Assembly (NCBI GenBank): GCA_963703385.1
Contig: OY969816.1
Coordinates: 372,001-436,000, forward strand
Length of the DNA: 64,000 nucleotides
DNA from: Rhodoblastus sp963703385
GTDB taxonomy: Bacteria; Pseudomonadota; Alphaproteobacteria; Rhizobiales; Beijerinckiaceae
Direction: 5' to 3'
The position numbers and the translations under genes were made by a program. This document shows positions 16,781 to 25,293 of this stretch, one piece after another. The notes beneath the pieces are model-generated. The model made no database searches, had not been told where the DNA came from, and was given only the letters and a program-made list of their open reading frames with translations. Position 1 is the stretch's first letter, and each line of letters begins with the position of its first letter.

Positions 16781-17338
16781 TCAGCGCGGCGATGCAGGAG
16801 CCAGGGCGCGCCAGACGAAGTGGCCATCGCCTGCTTCGTCGGTATAGAGGGGCGTCGCCTTGCCGATGACGGCGCGCGCCGGGAGCGGGCCGAAATAGCG
16901 GCCGTCGAGGCTGTCGTGGACTTGCGGATTCATGAGGAAAATGTCGCCGTCGCCGATGCGCTGGCAGCCCTGCCAGACAGGCAGCGGACGGCCGCGCTTG
17001 TCACCGTCGAGTGCGTCGCCGAACGGCACGGCATCGACCGTGACGGCGTTGCCCGTGCGGCACACATTCTGGCCCGGCAGCGCGGCGATGTGCTTCAGCA
17101 GCGGCACGCCGCGCCCGATATAGCCGCGCCCGACCATGAAGTCGGCGAGCGGCTTGTCCGGCATGACCGCGACCAGATCGCCGACCTTCAGGTCGCTTGG
17201 GCGTTCGAGATCGTAGAAGCCGATCGGCGTGCTGGCCGAAGCGTTCCACAGCAGCCTGACCGGCAGGGAAACGCGGGACGCGATGGCGACGCCCATTACG
17301 GAAACATACGTCGCCATGACATAGCCGAGGCGGGTCAT
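16781..17338 (-). CDS. S26 signal peptidase, TraF-like
   Basis: 185 residues starting at ATG 17338, which overlaps the DUF2840 stop (ATGA). One N-terminal membrane segment (MATYVSVMGVAIASRV). The catalytic Ser lies in NASASTPIGFY and the Lys in LLKHIAALPGQ, as in TraF peptidases that mature the pilin TrbC. TrbC itself is not in this window. The C-terminal half holds the usual signal-peptidase motif GDIFLMNP and the DSLDGRYFGP box. The gene is part of the parA-slt operon. Confidence 0.92.
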   Translation of the reverse strand: MTRLGYVMATYVSVMGVAIASRVSLPVRLLWNASASTPIGFYDLERPSDLKVGDLVAVMPDKPLADFMVGRGYIGRGVPLLKHIAALPGQNVCRTGNAVTVDAVPFGDALDGDKRGRPLPVWQGCQRIGDGDIFLMNPQVHDSLDGRYFGPLPARAVIGKATPLYTDEAGDGHFVWRALAPASPR

Positions 17339-17856
17339 CGCCCACACTCCCGCCGCTTGAGCCATGCCCGATGGCGTTCAAAAGTGTAGGCGCGCGGTTC
17401 GTGGCCGGCGCTCAGGCGGTGGTGGAGATGACGCCAGTGATCGGGGCAGACTTCGCAAGCGTCGATACCGGCGGCTTCCACCGCGTCGATATGGCGCAGC
17501 GCCTGCTCGACCTTGGTCCACCCCTCGATCTTGAGCAGGATTTCGCCGCCGGGACGCACGAAGGGCAGCGTCTGATAAGGCTCGCCGGGCTTGACCGCGC
17601 GCACGATATCGATGCGCGAGATGATCGTTCCGAAATCGTTGGCGGCCCAGCGGACGAAGGCGAAGATGCTGCCCGGGCGGAAGGAGAGAACGCGGCGGCG
17701 ACGATCGAGGGCCTGTTCGCGCGCCTCGCGGCCGAATTTGATCCAGTTCTCGATGCGCTTCTCCACCCAGGTCAGTTCGACATGGGTAAGATCGTCAAAT
17801 GGATGCGCGATCGGCACGGGGCCGCCGCGCACGCGGGGGGCCGCAGCGCCGGTCAT
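17335..17856 (-). CDS. DUF2840 protein
   Basis: 173 residues from ATG 17856, overlapping the stop of the RHH gene. It contains LTHVELTWVEKRIENWIKFG, RRVLSFRPGSIFAFVRWAAN and LPFVRPGGEILLKIEGW, the typical DUF2840 pattern, and a C-terminal Cys/His-containing stretch (ACEVCPDHWRHLHHRL). The family is found almost only in this kind of conjugative element, always beside the TraF peptidase; its role is unknown. Confidence 0.9.
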   Translation of the reverse strand: MTGAAAPRVRGGPVPIAHPFDDLTHVELTWVEKRIENWIKFGREAREQALDRRRRVLSFRPGSIFAFVRWAANDFGTIISRIDIVRAVKPGEPYQTLPFVRPGGEILLKIEGWTKVEQALRHIDAVEAAGIDACEVCPDHWRHLHHRLSAGHEPRAYTFERHRAWLKRRECGR

Positions 17857-18104
17857 GATGGGTCTCCTTCGGTTTTGGGGAATTCGCGCGCGAGCAGCTC
17901 GCGCAGACATTCGGCGACGGTGATCCCGCGCCGGAAAGCGGCGATCTTGATCCGGCCGCGCAGATCCGGCGTCACGTCGATGGTCAGCCGCGCGGTGAAA
18001 CCGGCGGCCTCGCCGTCACGGCGCGGAATATCGGACGCCTTGATCCAGTGTTCCGGATCGGCCGGCCGGGCGGCGAAGCCGCGACGGGTCGCGCGCTGGC
18101 TCAT
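17853..18104 (-). CDS. Ribbon-helix-helix partition-type protein
   Basis: 83 residues from ATG 18104, overlapping the stop of the methyltransferase gene. A C-terminal RHH-like fold is seen (FTARLTIDVTPDLRGRIKIA then RRGITVAECLRELLAREFP). In related elements this gene lies directly beside parA and probably acts as the centromere-binding or autoregulatory partner of ParA. Here a DNA methyltransferase gene is wedged between the two. Confidence 0.8.
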   Translation of the reverse strand: MSQRATRRGFAARPADPEHWIKASDIPRRDGEAAGFTARLTIDVTPDLRGRIKIAAFRRGITVAECLRELLAREFPKTEGDPS

Positions 18105-18853
18105 GGCGTCGCCCTCCCGCAATCGAACGGCAGGACGGCTGCGATGCGCGCACAGGCCTTTCCCGCCATGTCGGCATCGATCTCAAAGCCGAAATAGCGA
18201 CGGCCACTCATCCGGCAGGCTTCGCCGGCGGTGCCCGATCCAGCGAACCAGTCGCCAACGAGACCGCCTTCGGGGCAACTCGTGCGGATCAAAATTTCAA
18301 GCAACCCAACGGGTTTTTCGGTCGGGTGAATTGCGCGGCCATGTGCGTTGCGAGCATAGATGACCGAGCGCATCAGGCGTGGGCCGCCGTCGTGGCTGAC
18401 ATAGAGGCTGGCGTCGATGTGGCCCGTATGCGGCGGGCGATGTTTGCGCCGGACGGTGCGCGCCGCTGCGTCCGGCGTGGTTTGGACGTCGTTGTAGATG
18501 TCGCGCCAGGGCGTCTCGACCGGATAGAACTGAACGGCCAGTTCATGCACCCGCTTGAAGCGGTCGGCATGGAAGCTGGAGCCGTTCTGCTTTTCCCAGA
18601 CAATCTCCTGAGCAAGCCGAAGACCGGCGTCGGAGAAACGATCGGCAGTTCCCATGAAGCTGCGGAGCGATCCAAAGATCCACATCGAGCCTGTCGGCCG
18701 CAGCGTATGGCGGGCGATCGAAATCCATCCGTCGACGCGCCGGTCCCAGGCGAGTGAGGTGTCGCCATAAGGCGGATCGGCGAGGATCATATCGAACGGG
18801 CCGTGCGCGGGCATGAGATCGCGGCAATCCCCCGTCATCAGGGCGAATGTCAT
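18101..18853 (-). CDS. DNA N4/N6 methyltransferase, beta-class motif order
   Basis: 250 residues. DPPYGDTSLAW (catalytic motif IV) comes before DWFAGSGTAGEACRMSGRRY (SAM-binding motif I, FxGxG), the order of beta-class amino-methyltransferases such as CcrM. AIHPTEKPVGLLEILI is also typical. It adds a methyl group to adenine or cytosine in a specific site, here possibly to protect the incoming element from restriction. There is no partner nuclease next to it. The start and stop both overlap neighbouring genes (ATGA), so it is fully built into the operon. Confidence 0.93.
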   Translation of the reverse strand: MTFALMTGDCRDLMPAHGPFDMILADPPYGDTSLAWDRRVDGWISIARHTLRPTGSMWIFGSLRSFMGTADRFSDAGLRLAQEIVWEKQNGSSFHADRFKRVHELAVQFYPVETPWRDIYNDVQTTPDAAARTVRRKHRPPHTGHIDASLYVSHDGGPRLMRSVIYARNAHGRAIHPTEKPVGLLEILIRTSCPEGGLVGDWFAGSGTAGEACRMSGRRYFGFEIDADMAGKACARIAAVLPFDCGRATP

Positions 18854-19503
18854 GACAACGCCCTCCCAAGACGCAACCTTTCGATTTCCGCCGCCAGCGC
18901 GGCGATCTCGCGCGCGGCGGGCGCGGCGTCGTCGAGCTCGCGGACGAGACGGCCCGATTGCGCGGCGACAGCGAAGGCGACGCGCTGGCCGATGGTGGCG
19001 ACGAGCACTGGCGGATCGTGATCAGCGAGCGTCTCGGCGGTCTCGCGCGCCAGCACGGTGCGGGCGGGGCAACGGTTGAGGACGAAGCGCGCCGCCAGTT
19101 CGGGGCGATAGATGCGCGCCTCGGCGACGAGCGCCAGCATCTCGGCCGAGGCCCAGCCGTCGAGCGGCGACGGCTGTACGGGTATCAGCACCAGATCGGA
19201 AGCGAGCAGCGCCGAGCGCATCAGCCCGGCGACGCGGGGCGGCCCGTCGATCACGATATGATCGGCGTCGCGGGCCAGCTCCGGCGCTTCCCGATGCAGG
19301 GTGTCGCGGGCGAGGCCGACGACGCCGAACGCGCGGGCCAGGCCCTCGCGGCTGCGCTGCTGCGACCAGTCGAGCGCCGAACCTTGCGGGTCCGCGTCGA
19401 TCAGCGTCACCCGCTTTCCCTTTCCGGCCCATTCGCCGGCCAGGTTCAGCGCCAGCGTCGTCTTGCCGACGCCGCCCTTCTGATTGAGGAACGCCACGAT
19501 CAT
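18850..19503 (-). CDS. parA: ParA family partition ATPase
   Basis: 217 residues. The deviant Walker A motif KGGVGKTTLALNLAGEWA is at the N-terminus, the second motif LIDADPQGSALDW follows, then VIDGPPRVAG (Walker B). Short ParA proteins of this kind segregate plasmids and conjugative elements. There is no N-terminal helix-turn-helix, so autoregulation probably depends on the RHH partner. It is the first gene of the operon; upstream lies a tandem-repeat region next to repA. Confidence 0.95.
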   Translation of the reverse strand: MIVAFLNQKGGVGKTTLALNLAGEWAGKGKRVTLIDADPQGSALDWSQQRSREGLARAFGVVGLARDTLHREAPELARDADHIVIDGPPRVAGLMRSALLASDLVLIPVQPSPLDGWASAEMLALVAEARIYRPELAARFVLNRCPARTVLARETAETLADHDPPVLVATIGQRVAFAVAAQSGRLVRELDDAAPAAREIAALAAEIERLRLGRALS

Positions 19504-19652
19504 GGCCTGCCTCCCGAGCGACTGCCGAAGGGGAACTGCGGGGCGTCGGGCGCGGCTTGCGAGGAGGAGTTTCGGCGTGGTTTCGAGGTCGAATTGAGCG
19601 CGTCAGCGGTTGCGTGAACGAGGTTTTCCACCTCGCGCGCGCGCTCTGTAAA

Positions 19653-19681
19653 GTTAGATTCTATGTTAGATTCTAAGTTAA
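19653..19681. repeat. Tandem 12-bp repeats between repA and parA
   Basis: GTTAGATTCTA occurs at 19653-19663 and 19665-19675, with a partial third copy at 19677-19681. The 12-bp period equals slightly more than one helical turn. The block lies 150 bases upstream of parA and overlaps the repA stop, a position suited to an operator or centromere for the RHH/ParA pair. Confidence 0.5.
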
Positions 19682-20637
19682 GGGCGCGATTTCGTCTTTT
19701 GAAATCCGTCTGTTACACCCTGTTTTCGTTCGCGATAGCACGAGGCCGGTGTTCGCGATGGCACGTGCCCAACCGTTCCCGATCGCACGAAACTATCCAC
19801 AGGTTTTCCACAGGGCGGAAAAGGCTCGAAAGCGAGCAGCGTCCGGCCGCCGGTCTCGACTTCGAGAAACAGGCGGTAGCCGGGCAAAGGCTGGCGGCGG
19901 ATGATGTCGCGCAGCTCGAAGGCGAAGCGCCTGAACGGAGCCAAGACGCCGGACTTCTGGTGCAGATGACGAAAGTCGAAGCGCCAGCCATCGAGTTGTC
20001 GACCGCCGTGCTTGCGCACGATCCGGTAAAGCCAGCGGTCCAGTCCGCCCGTCAGATCGAAATAGTCGCGGTCGATGGTGAGCACGAGGGCGTTGTCGAG
20101 GACTGCCTGATAGAACCAGTCGGGCAGGATCATCTCGATTCCGTCGGGCCGGCCGTGACGGTCGGTGCATTCTTTCCATTCGTTGATCCACGAGAAGCGG
20201 TGACGTCGGCCTTCGGCGGGCTGGCGGATCGACGTGCAGACGGTGGTGGATTGGAGCCGGTCGAGCGCGGCCTTCAGACGCTGGTAGTCTCGTACGGACG
20301 TGCCGCGACCAATGAAGCGCAGGATTTCGTATGGGGTGGCCGCCATGAGGCGTGACGTGCGAAGCCCTGCGTCGCGCGCCTCGACGATCTGGCTTGCGGC
20401 CCAGATCAGTATGTCGGCGTCCCAGATCGTCGCCATGCCATGATCGGGCACAGCCTTGACCCGGATCGTCACGTCGCCGGAGGTGAAATCGATCGGCGCG
20501 ACGCGATGGGACTTGGAGAGGGAGAAGAACGGATAGGCCATGAGATCCTGCGCGTCTCGTGGCGCGAAGTCGCCGGGGAGCGCCCGGAACAGGTCGAGCT
20601 GTCCGCGCTCCGACGGAGACCGATGTCGCGCCGGCAT
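19678..20637 (-). CDS. repA: Replication initiator protein RepA (RPA family)
   Basis: 319 residues. The protein follows the RPA family pattern: DLMAYPFFSLSKSHR, then ADILIWAASQIVEAR, YEILRFIGRGTSVRDYQRLK (winged helix) and RWLYRIVRKHGG, all conserved. It would bind iterons and start replication of the excised circular form. The C-terminal 40 residues are encoded by three DNA repeats next to DnaA-box-like sites (19728-19812), so the origin appears to overlap the gene. The gene is transcribed toward parA. Confidence 0.92.
   Translation of the reverse strand: MPARHRSPSERGQLDLFRALPGDFAPRDAQDLMAYPFFSLSKSHRVAPIDFTSGDVTIRVKAVPDHGMATIWDADILIWAASQIVEARDAGLRTSRLMAATPYEILRFIGRGTSVRDYQRLKAALDRLQSTTVCTSIRQPAEGRRHRFSWINEWKECTDRHGRPDGIEMILPDWFYQAVLDNALVLTIDRDYFDLTGGLDRWLYRIVRKHGGRQLDGWRFDFRHLHQKSGVLAPFRRFAFELRDIIRRQPLPGYRLFLEVETGGRTLLAFEPFPPCGKPVDSFVRSGTVGHVPSRTPASCYRERKQGVTDGFQKTKSRP
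19728..19812. other. Putative replication origin: three iterons plus two DnaA-box-like sites
   Basis: Three 15-bp repeats of form GTTCSCGATNGCACG lie at 19728-19742, 19751-19765 and 19775-19789, spaced 23 and 24 bp. Because the two spacings differ by one base, the repeats are in different reading frames and so are conserved as DNA, not protein. CTATCCACA at 19793-19801 and TTTTCCACA at 19804-19812 each match 8 of 9 positions of the DnaA box TTATCCACA. Confidence 0.65.
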
Positions 20638-20649
20638 TCGGGAAGCCGC

Positions 20650-20931
20650 TCAGCGTGCGTAGCGGCCGGGCTGCGCCATGCTGGGCAGCGTTTGCCGCTT
20701 GGCCGGCAGCACCGCGCCACGCGGATCGGAGGTGGAGGTGACGGCGCCGCGCGCGGCCCAGGCTTCGAGATCGTCGACCCCATAGACGACGCGGCCGCCA
20801 AGCTTGCGGTAGGCCGGGCCTGTTCCGTAGGTCCGGTGCTTTTCCAGCGTGCGGGCGGAGAGACTCAGGAATTCGGCGGCTTCCTTGGTGCGCAGGAAGC
20901 GCGGCGGCAGAAGTGCGAGATCGGGTCGCAT
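20650..20931 (-). CDS. Helix-turn-helix protein, excisionase/AlpA-like
   Basis: 93 residues from ATG 20931. The single recognisable domain is PRFLRTKEAAEFLSLSARTL then EKHRTYGTGPAYRKLGGRVVY and DDLEAWAARG, a MerR-like winged helix with a Trp-containing end as in excisionases and AlpA regulators. In related elements this gene sits just upstream of repA, as here (12 bases). It could regulate repA or assist excision. Confidence 0.85.
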   Translation of the reverse strand: MRPDLALLPPRFLRTKEAAEFLSLSARTLEKHRTYGTGPAYRKLGGRVVYGVDDLEAWAARGAVTSTSDPRGAVLPAKRQTLPSMAQPGRYAR

Positions 20932-21071
20932 GGGTCGGCCTTTCGTGAGGTTCGGGGGCGCCGTCGAAAATCGGCGGCGGTCGAAAGGCACGATGGCGAA
21001 GGGAGACCTGCGAGATGGAGGGCGAATTTGGGGGGTATCGAATTCGTCCCCCAAGTGGGCGGCGGATTGCG

Positions 21072-21831
21072 CTAATTTGGCCGGCGATGACGAAGCAGCT
21101 TGCGATAGCCGCCCGCGATCATGGCGCGGGAATCCCGGATAAGGGTCTTCACGGCTTGGCGAGCCGAGGATGTCTGCCATTCGTCACGGCTGAGCGGGCC
21201 GACACGGAAAATGACCTGTGCGATCTCCTGCCGGGGGGCGCCGGCGCGATAGCCATCGAAAGCTTGCAGCATTCGGCGCAGCCGCGCCCGCCGCTGGCGG
21301 GTCAGGCGCGTGTCGGGCGGAATCGCGCGGCCATGCAGGGCGGCGAGGAGCCGATGGATCGCTTCGAGCCGATCCAGCCCATCGAGGCCGAGCGGCACGA
21401 GCGCGGCGGCGGGCGCAACGCCATCGTGGATGAGCTGAAGACGCTGGCCGTTGCCGAGGTCGATCAGGACATGGACAGCATCCTTCGCGCTCAGCGAAAC
21501 CGCCGCGTCGATTTTCGGCAAGGGACCGACGGGCATGAGCGCGGGCGGCGCGGCTCCGAGGACGACGATGCTGGTGTCGAGTTGCGGCAGCCAGAAGATT
21601 GGCGCGTCAGGCGGAGGGGTGAGGGGATCGACAGGGAAATCGCAACCCCCATTGATCGCGGATTTTCTCCGTCAGCAACCGGGGATCGACGTCAGTACGG
21701 CCGAGCGCCTCGAAATCATGATCGTAATCGTCGTTGCGGCGCAACCACTCCCAGGCGAGGTCGGAGGCGGTGAGATCGTCGAGGTGATCGTAGTTCGTCG
21801 ATATGCGCCATTGGGATGCGTCTGGCGTCAT
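21072..21831 (-). pseudogene. DUF6499 + DUF2285 protein, apparently frameshifted
   Basis: The 5' part (ATG 21831, GGAGGAA upstream) encodes the small N-terminal domain: WRISTNYDHLDDLTASDLAWEWLRR ... EKIRDQWGLRFP, shortened here. The second part, in another frame, reads DAPIFWLPQLDTSIVVLG and then the DUF2285 domain ending REWQTSSARQAVKTLIRDSR-like residues and GGYRKLLRHRR. In intact relatives both domains are one protein. Removing one base near 21633 restores the join RFP-VDPLTPP. If real, the second half might still be made from the ATG at 21536. Role unknown. Confidence 0.75.
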
Positions 21832-21945
21832 TGCGTTCCTCCCCCTCGTTTTATCAAATTGCGGGGAGAACGAGATTTCCCGGAAAGGTTGATCGCTGGA
21901 AGTCTCTATGGCGGCAACGGGTGATGCCGTGGCGGCATCGCCGCG

Positions 21946-22206
21946 TCAGCGCCGCTGGCTTTCGCGGACGAGTTCCCAATAGCCGCGTTCGGACATCCAG
22001 CGCGCGCGGGCCAAATGGGCGTCGTGGATGAGGCGGCAGCGTGGCGGGTCGAGGTCGGGATCGAGGCCGAACAGGATCTGCACGGCTTCGCGCCAATCGG
22101 CGCCGTCGCGCGCGGCGTCGAGCAGGCGCAGATACAGCGCCATGTGCTCCCGGTCATAGGGCGTGAGCCCCTGACCGGGAGGCGGCGCATCCAAAAACTT
22201 TGACAT
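21946..22206 (-). CDS. Small conserved protein of the element, unknown role
   Basis: 86 residues from ATG 22206; a longer in-frame start at 22365 is less likely. It has the pattern LTPYDREHMALYLRLLDAA, then GADWREAVQILFGLDPDLDP and HLARARWMSERGYWELV, an all-helical domain seen in many alphaproteobacterial mobile elements beside DUF2285 genes. No catalytic motif. It runs with the DUF2285 and HTH genes. Confidence 0.75.
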   Translation of the reverse strand: MSKFLDAPPPGQGLTPYDREHMALYLRLLDAARDGADWREAVQILFGLDPDLDPPRCRLIHDAHLARARWMSERGYWELVRESQRR

Positions 22207-22333
22207 AGACCGCGTCACCGGGACATCCTGTCCGCTCGGGGCTATCCTGTTAACCAAATCCGCCCGCGTCATTGATTCAGGACATGGGGACGACGGAAAA
22301 ACAGGCTGGTTCGACAGCGTGTCGGTGTGCGGT

Positions 22334-22588
22334 CTAGGATGGGGGCCGTCGCTGATTTTCGCCATGAAGCCGCAGCACTCCTTCGCCCTTTTCGGTGGAC
22401 AGAAGGACGACGCCAGCAGCTTCCAGCGCCCGTCGAACCTGATCGCGCGTCGTCTCGTACACTTCGAGCCCGCTTTCGGATTCGAGGCGTTTGAGCGCGG
22501 TCAGCGATACCCGGGCCTTGTCAGCGAGCGTCTCCTGCGTCCAACCCAGCAACGCGCGCGCGGCCCGTGATTGTCGGGCGGTGATCAT
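22334..22588 (-). CDS. XRE-family transcriptional regulator
   Basis: 84 residues. A single Cro/CI helix-turn-helix fills the protein: TARQSRAARALLGWTQETLA then DKARVSLTALKRLESESGL. A short tail follows (GVVLLSTEKGEGVLRL). This type, often found on conjugative elements, could repress the DUF2285/excisionase region downstream. Start ATG 22588. Confidence 0.9.
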   Translation of the reverse strand: MITARQSRAARALLGWTQETLADKARVSLTALKRLESESGLEVYETTRDQVRRALEAAGVVLLSTEKGEGVLRLHGENQRRPPS

Positions 22589-22781
22589 GCATGATCACCT
22601 CCCATCGGTCCGGACACGCGTGCCAGAACTACGGCTATTTTAGTCGTTCTTTGCCGGAGCGCCACCTGAAATCCCTGGTGGCGGGATTCGTAATCTCGGT
22701 TCTTGGACGTCGTCGCGCCGAACTGATTCGGTCGGCGACGAAGAGCGGCCCCGGCCTTTCGGCCGGGGCCTTGATCCGGGG

Positions 22782-23765
22782 CCTCAGTCGCCCCGGCGCC
22801 CGTTGGGGCGGGACCAGATGAGCGAGTAGCCTTCGCCATCTTCGTCATCGAAGAGGTTGGCGTAGATGGGGGCGTTGAAGCTCGGATCGTCGAGCTTGAG
22901 GCCGAGATATTCGCGACCCTCGCTGGAGCGTTTGGACCAGGCGGCTCCGATTTCGGCCCTACCGACCGCCACGCGGTGGCTGGGGGCGTTTTCGCCGGTG
23001 GCGCGCAGGTCGGGGACGATGCGCACGCCCTTGGCCTGGACGCTGAGGGTGACGATTTCGCCGGTGAACTCGTTCGAGCCGGTCTTCTTGAATGTGCCGA
23101 TGGTCGCCATGTTAAGTCTCCGTTTTCCGTGTTCGAGCCCGCACCATGCGGCTTCGATGGCGATCGATGGGCCGGAGGCGACCGACGCCGCATCGCTTGC
23201 GACCGAAGCAAAGCGGAGGACGGCTAAGGAGAACTTTCTTGCCGCGCGAGGAATGGCGGCGCCGACGGGGTCCCCGCGCGACTTGTCGCGTGGGGTGGCG
23301 ACGGCAGGGGAAGAAAGTTTGACGCCGCCGTTGCGGCATAGGCGGTCGAGGCTTCAGCCGGCCTTCGGCCAGATCGCGCAACAGAAGAGGCCGTTTTGCG
23401 CGCTCGCCAATGGATTTGGAACGGAGACAATGGCGGCTTTCCGCGACCGGAAAGAGAACTTGCGTCGATGAACCGCCGGCTTCATCTTAACCCTCCCGCC
23501 AGGCCCGGTTGCGCTTCTCCCACCGCGCTTCTTTGCCACGGGAAAGCTCGTCAGCGCGTCACGATCGGTCTTGTCCGGGGCGGGGCAGCCGTTGGTCAAA
23601 CGCTCAGCCGGGGTCGCCAGCTTCGGGTTTCGGCTCGGTCCGCCTTCATCAGCGCTCTGCCATTCCGCTGACGATGACTCTGGCGCAGAGATCGCCATTT
23701 CTAGTCCTGCCAACGGTGAACGGCCATCGTCACGCCCGAGCAGACCTCTGGCCCGAAGGGGCGGC
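22782..23765. repeat. Duplicated DUF736 unit, left copy
   Basis: Pairs with 25294-26240 in the same orientation. The DUF736 genes and about 350 bases beyond them are nearly identical; the left copy has about 42 extra bases near 23265-23310. From about 23490 on the two copies remain alignable but clearly diverged, up to the C-terminal end of a membrane-protein gene. The 776 bases 23111-23886 contain no intact gene. Confidence 0.85.
22784..23110 (-). CDS. DUF736 protein (copy B)
   Basis: 108 residues, identical to copy C at 25296-25622. It has the DUF736 pattern TIGTFKKTGSNEFTGEI, VGRAEIGAAWSKRSSEGREY and the ending YANLFDDEDGEGYSLIWSRP. A strong 10-bp GC hairpin (22747-22770) lies just downstream and may act as a transcript end or stabiliser. 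It has an unusually long non-coding 5' region that is also conserved in the other copy. Confidence 0.92.
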   Translation of the reverse strand: MATIGTFKKTGSNEFTGEIVTLSVQAKGVRIVPDLRATGENAPSHRVAVGRAEIGAAWSKRSSEGREYLGLKLDDPSFNAPIYANLFDDEDGEGYSLIWSRPNGRRGD

Positions 23766-23785
23766 GGCCGCCATTATCGTCGCTG
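23730..23785 (-). pseudogene. C-terminal remnant of a second copy of the membrane-protein gene
   Basis: The minus strand reads AAAAPSGQRSARA and a stop at 23730, against AANTPPGQGLARA and stop in the intact membrane protein at 26204. The match ends near 23785, exactly before the toxin-antitoxin cassette, so this is the left-over end of a duplicated gene. Confidence 0.6.
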
Positions 23786-23886
23786 AATTCGAAGGCGTTG
23801 ACCACAAACGGAGATCGTGACATTCGTTGCCCGATCTAGACATTTCGGACAATTTGGACTATTTAGACTTAGAATTGGAGATGGAA

Positions 23887-24606
23887 ATGGGCGCGACAGT
23901 CCGCAAATCCCCGGGCGACGGCGGACAGATCATCATCGATCAGACCGCAGCCGCGGAAGTCATGAAGGTGCTAGCCCGACATAATCCCGGCGCCTCCAAA
24001 TCCGCTTTGACGGCGGCCAAAGCGGTCATCACGGCGGTTTCAACGGTCGCTTCCCGGCTCAGCGCGAAAAAGCAGCACAGCATCGTCGCGCATGAACGCG
24101 AGTTGACCAAGGTCGTCGAAGCCGTGGTCGCTGGCTTGGCGGCGGAGACGCCTGCCGAACTCGCGCCGGTCCGGGTCGTCAAGCCGGTTGAGGTGAGCGA
24201 GGGCGAGGGCATGCGCGCCTTGATCGACGTCGACGAGGGTCGCGGGCGTCTCGACGCCATGGCGATCGCGACTCGCCTTGAGGATTGGGCGGGCCCGGTC
24301 GGCGGGCCGCGCGATATTGAGAAAAAATTCGGGACGAAGAGATCGACGCTGCACGACTGGCAAAAGCGGGGCGCCGTCATTGGACTGCTCAAAGGCGAGA
24401 GAAAACATGTCTTCCCGCTGGCGCAATTCGTCGACGGTCGGCCCGTCGAGGGCATGACGGAAATTACCAAGATCATCAAGAATCCCCGCGCCGCCTGGCA
24501 ATGGCTGATCCGGCCGAAGCCGAGCATCGGCGGGTCGCCCATTGAGAGGCTCAAGAAAGGGCGGCTCGACGAAGTCGTGGCGGCGGCGCAGCGGGACTTC
24601 GGGTAA
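23887..24606 (+). CDS. RES-partner antitoxin (Xre/MbcA/ParS type)
   Basis: 239 residues from ATG 23887, six bases after GGAG; ATG 23881 and TTG 23827 are alternatives. A central helix-turn-helix-like stretch (GGPRDIEKKFGTKRSTLHDW) and a C-terminal MbcA-like toxin-binding domain (NPRAAWQWLIRPKPSIGGSP then IERLKKGRLDEVV) are visible, as in antitoxins that neutralise RES toxins and repress their own operon. The N-terminal half is longer than usual. The toxin gene starts two bases after its stop. Confidence 0.82.
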   Translation: MGATVRKSPGDGGQIIIDQTAAAEVMKVLARHNPGASKSALTAAKAVITAVSTVASRLSAKKQHSIVAHERELTKVVEAVVAGLAAETPAELAPVRVVKPVEVSEGEGMRALIDVDEGRGRLDAMAIATRLEDWAGPVGGPRDIEKKFGTKRSTLHDWQKRGAVIGLLKGERKHVFPLAQFVDGRPVEGMTEITKIIKNPRAAWQWLIRPKPSIGGSPIERLKKGRLDEVVAAAQRDFG

Positions 24607-24608
24607 TC

Positions 24609-25190
24609 GTGAAGCTCGACCCGGTTACCGTCAACGACCTCGCGCTGGCCTTCCAGCCGATTTCGTTTTTGCGCATCATGCCATCCGACAAAATGGCGAC
24701 GCCGCTCGGCATGGGATATGGCCACAGCCGTTTCTCGAGTCCGAACAAAACATTTCGGGTCGTCTATCTTGCCCACGATCTCGCGACAGCGATTGCGGAG
24801 ACGATCGTCCGTGACCGGTTTGAAGGCGCCAGCGGCCGCGTGCTCGACGAAACCGAAATCGAGGAATGGGCCATCGCGGAGGTCTCCGCGACTATTCCCT
24901 TTACGGTCCTCGATTTGCGGACAGCCGGGCTGTTGCGGCTTGGCGTCAGCACGGACGCCGCCCGCGGCAAAGCCCACCGCGAGGGGCAGGCATTGAGCGA
25001 GGCGGTTTACAGCGCCTTCGCGATTGACGCGCTCTTGTATTCTTCTCGCCTGACGGCCGCCGATTGCCTCGCGGTCTATGACCGCGCCGTGGTGAATCTG
25101 AAATCAACTTCGGCCGTGCCCCTATTGCGCCACCCCGGTCTCGTCGCCGCTTTGAAATTGCTGAGCGTCGCGATACGAAAGCATCGTTGA
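24609..25190 (+). CDS. RES-domain toxin
   Basis: 193 residues starting at GTG 24609. RES toxins degrade NAD+ and stop growth. The expected fold elements are seen: FLRIMPS (Arg of the active site), GHSRFSSPNKTFRVVYLAHD (conserved start of the domain), TAIAETI (catalytic Glu) and DALLYSSRL (the Ser after which RES is named). All key residues are present, so it looks active. It is co-transcribed with the antitoxin and bracketed by the duplicated DUF736 units. Confidence 0.88.
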   Translation: MKLDPVTVNDLALAFQPISFLRIMPSDKMATPLGMGYGHSRFSSPNKTFRVVYLAHDLATAIAETIVRDRFEGASGRVLDETEIEEWAIAEVSATIPFTVLDLRTAGLLRLGVSTDAARGKAHREGQALSEAVYSAFAIDALLYSSRLTAADCLAVYDRAVVNLKSTSAVPLLRHPGLVAALKLLSVAIRKHR

Positions 25191-25293
25191 TGGTCTTTTA
25201 GGCCCGGGAGAGAACGCATCCTGGAAAAAGGCGCCGCTCCGGCGGGTCACCTGTCAGCGAACGCCCCGGCTTTCTGGCCGGGGCGTTGCGGGA

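Noticed and set aside
21633..21640. Programmed frameshift joining DUF6499 and DUF2285
   Set aside because: No slippery sequence or slow stop codon is visible; a simple extra base explains it and other genes nearby show the same kind of shift.
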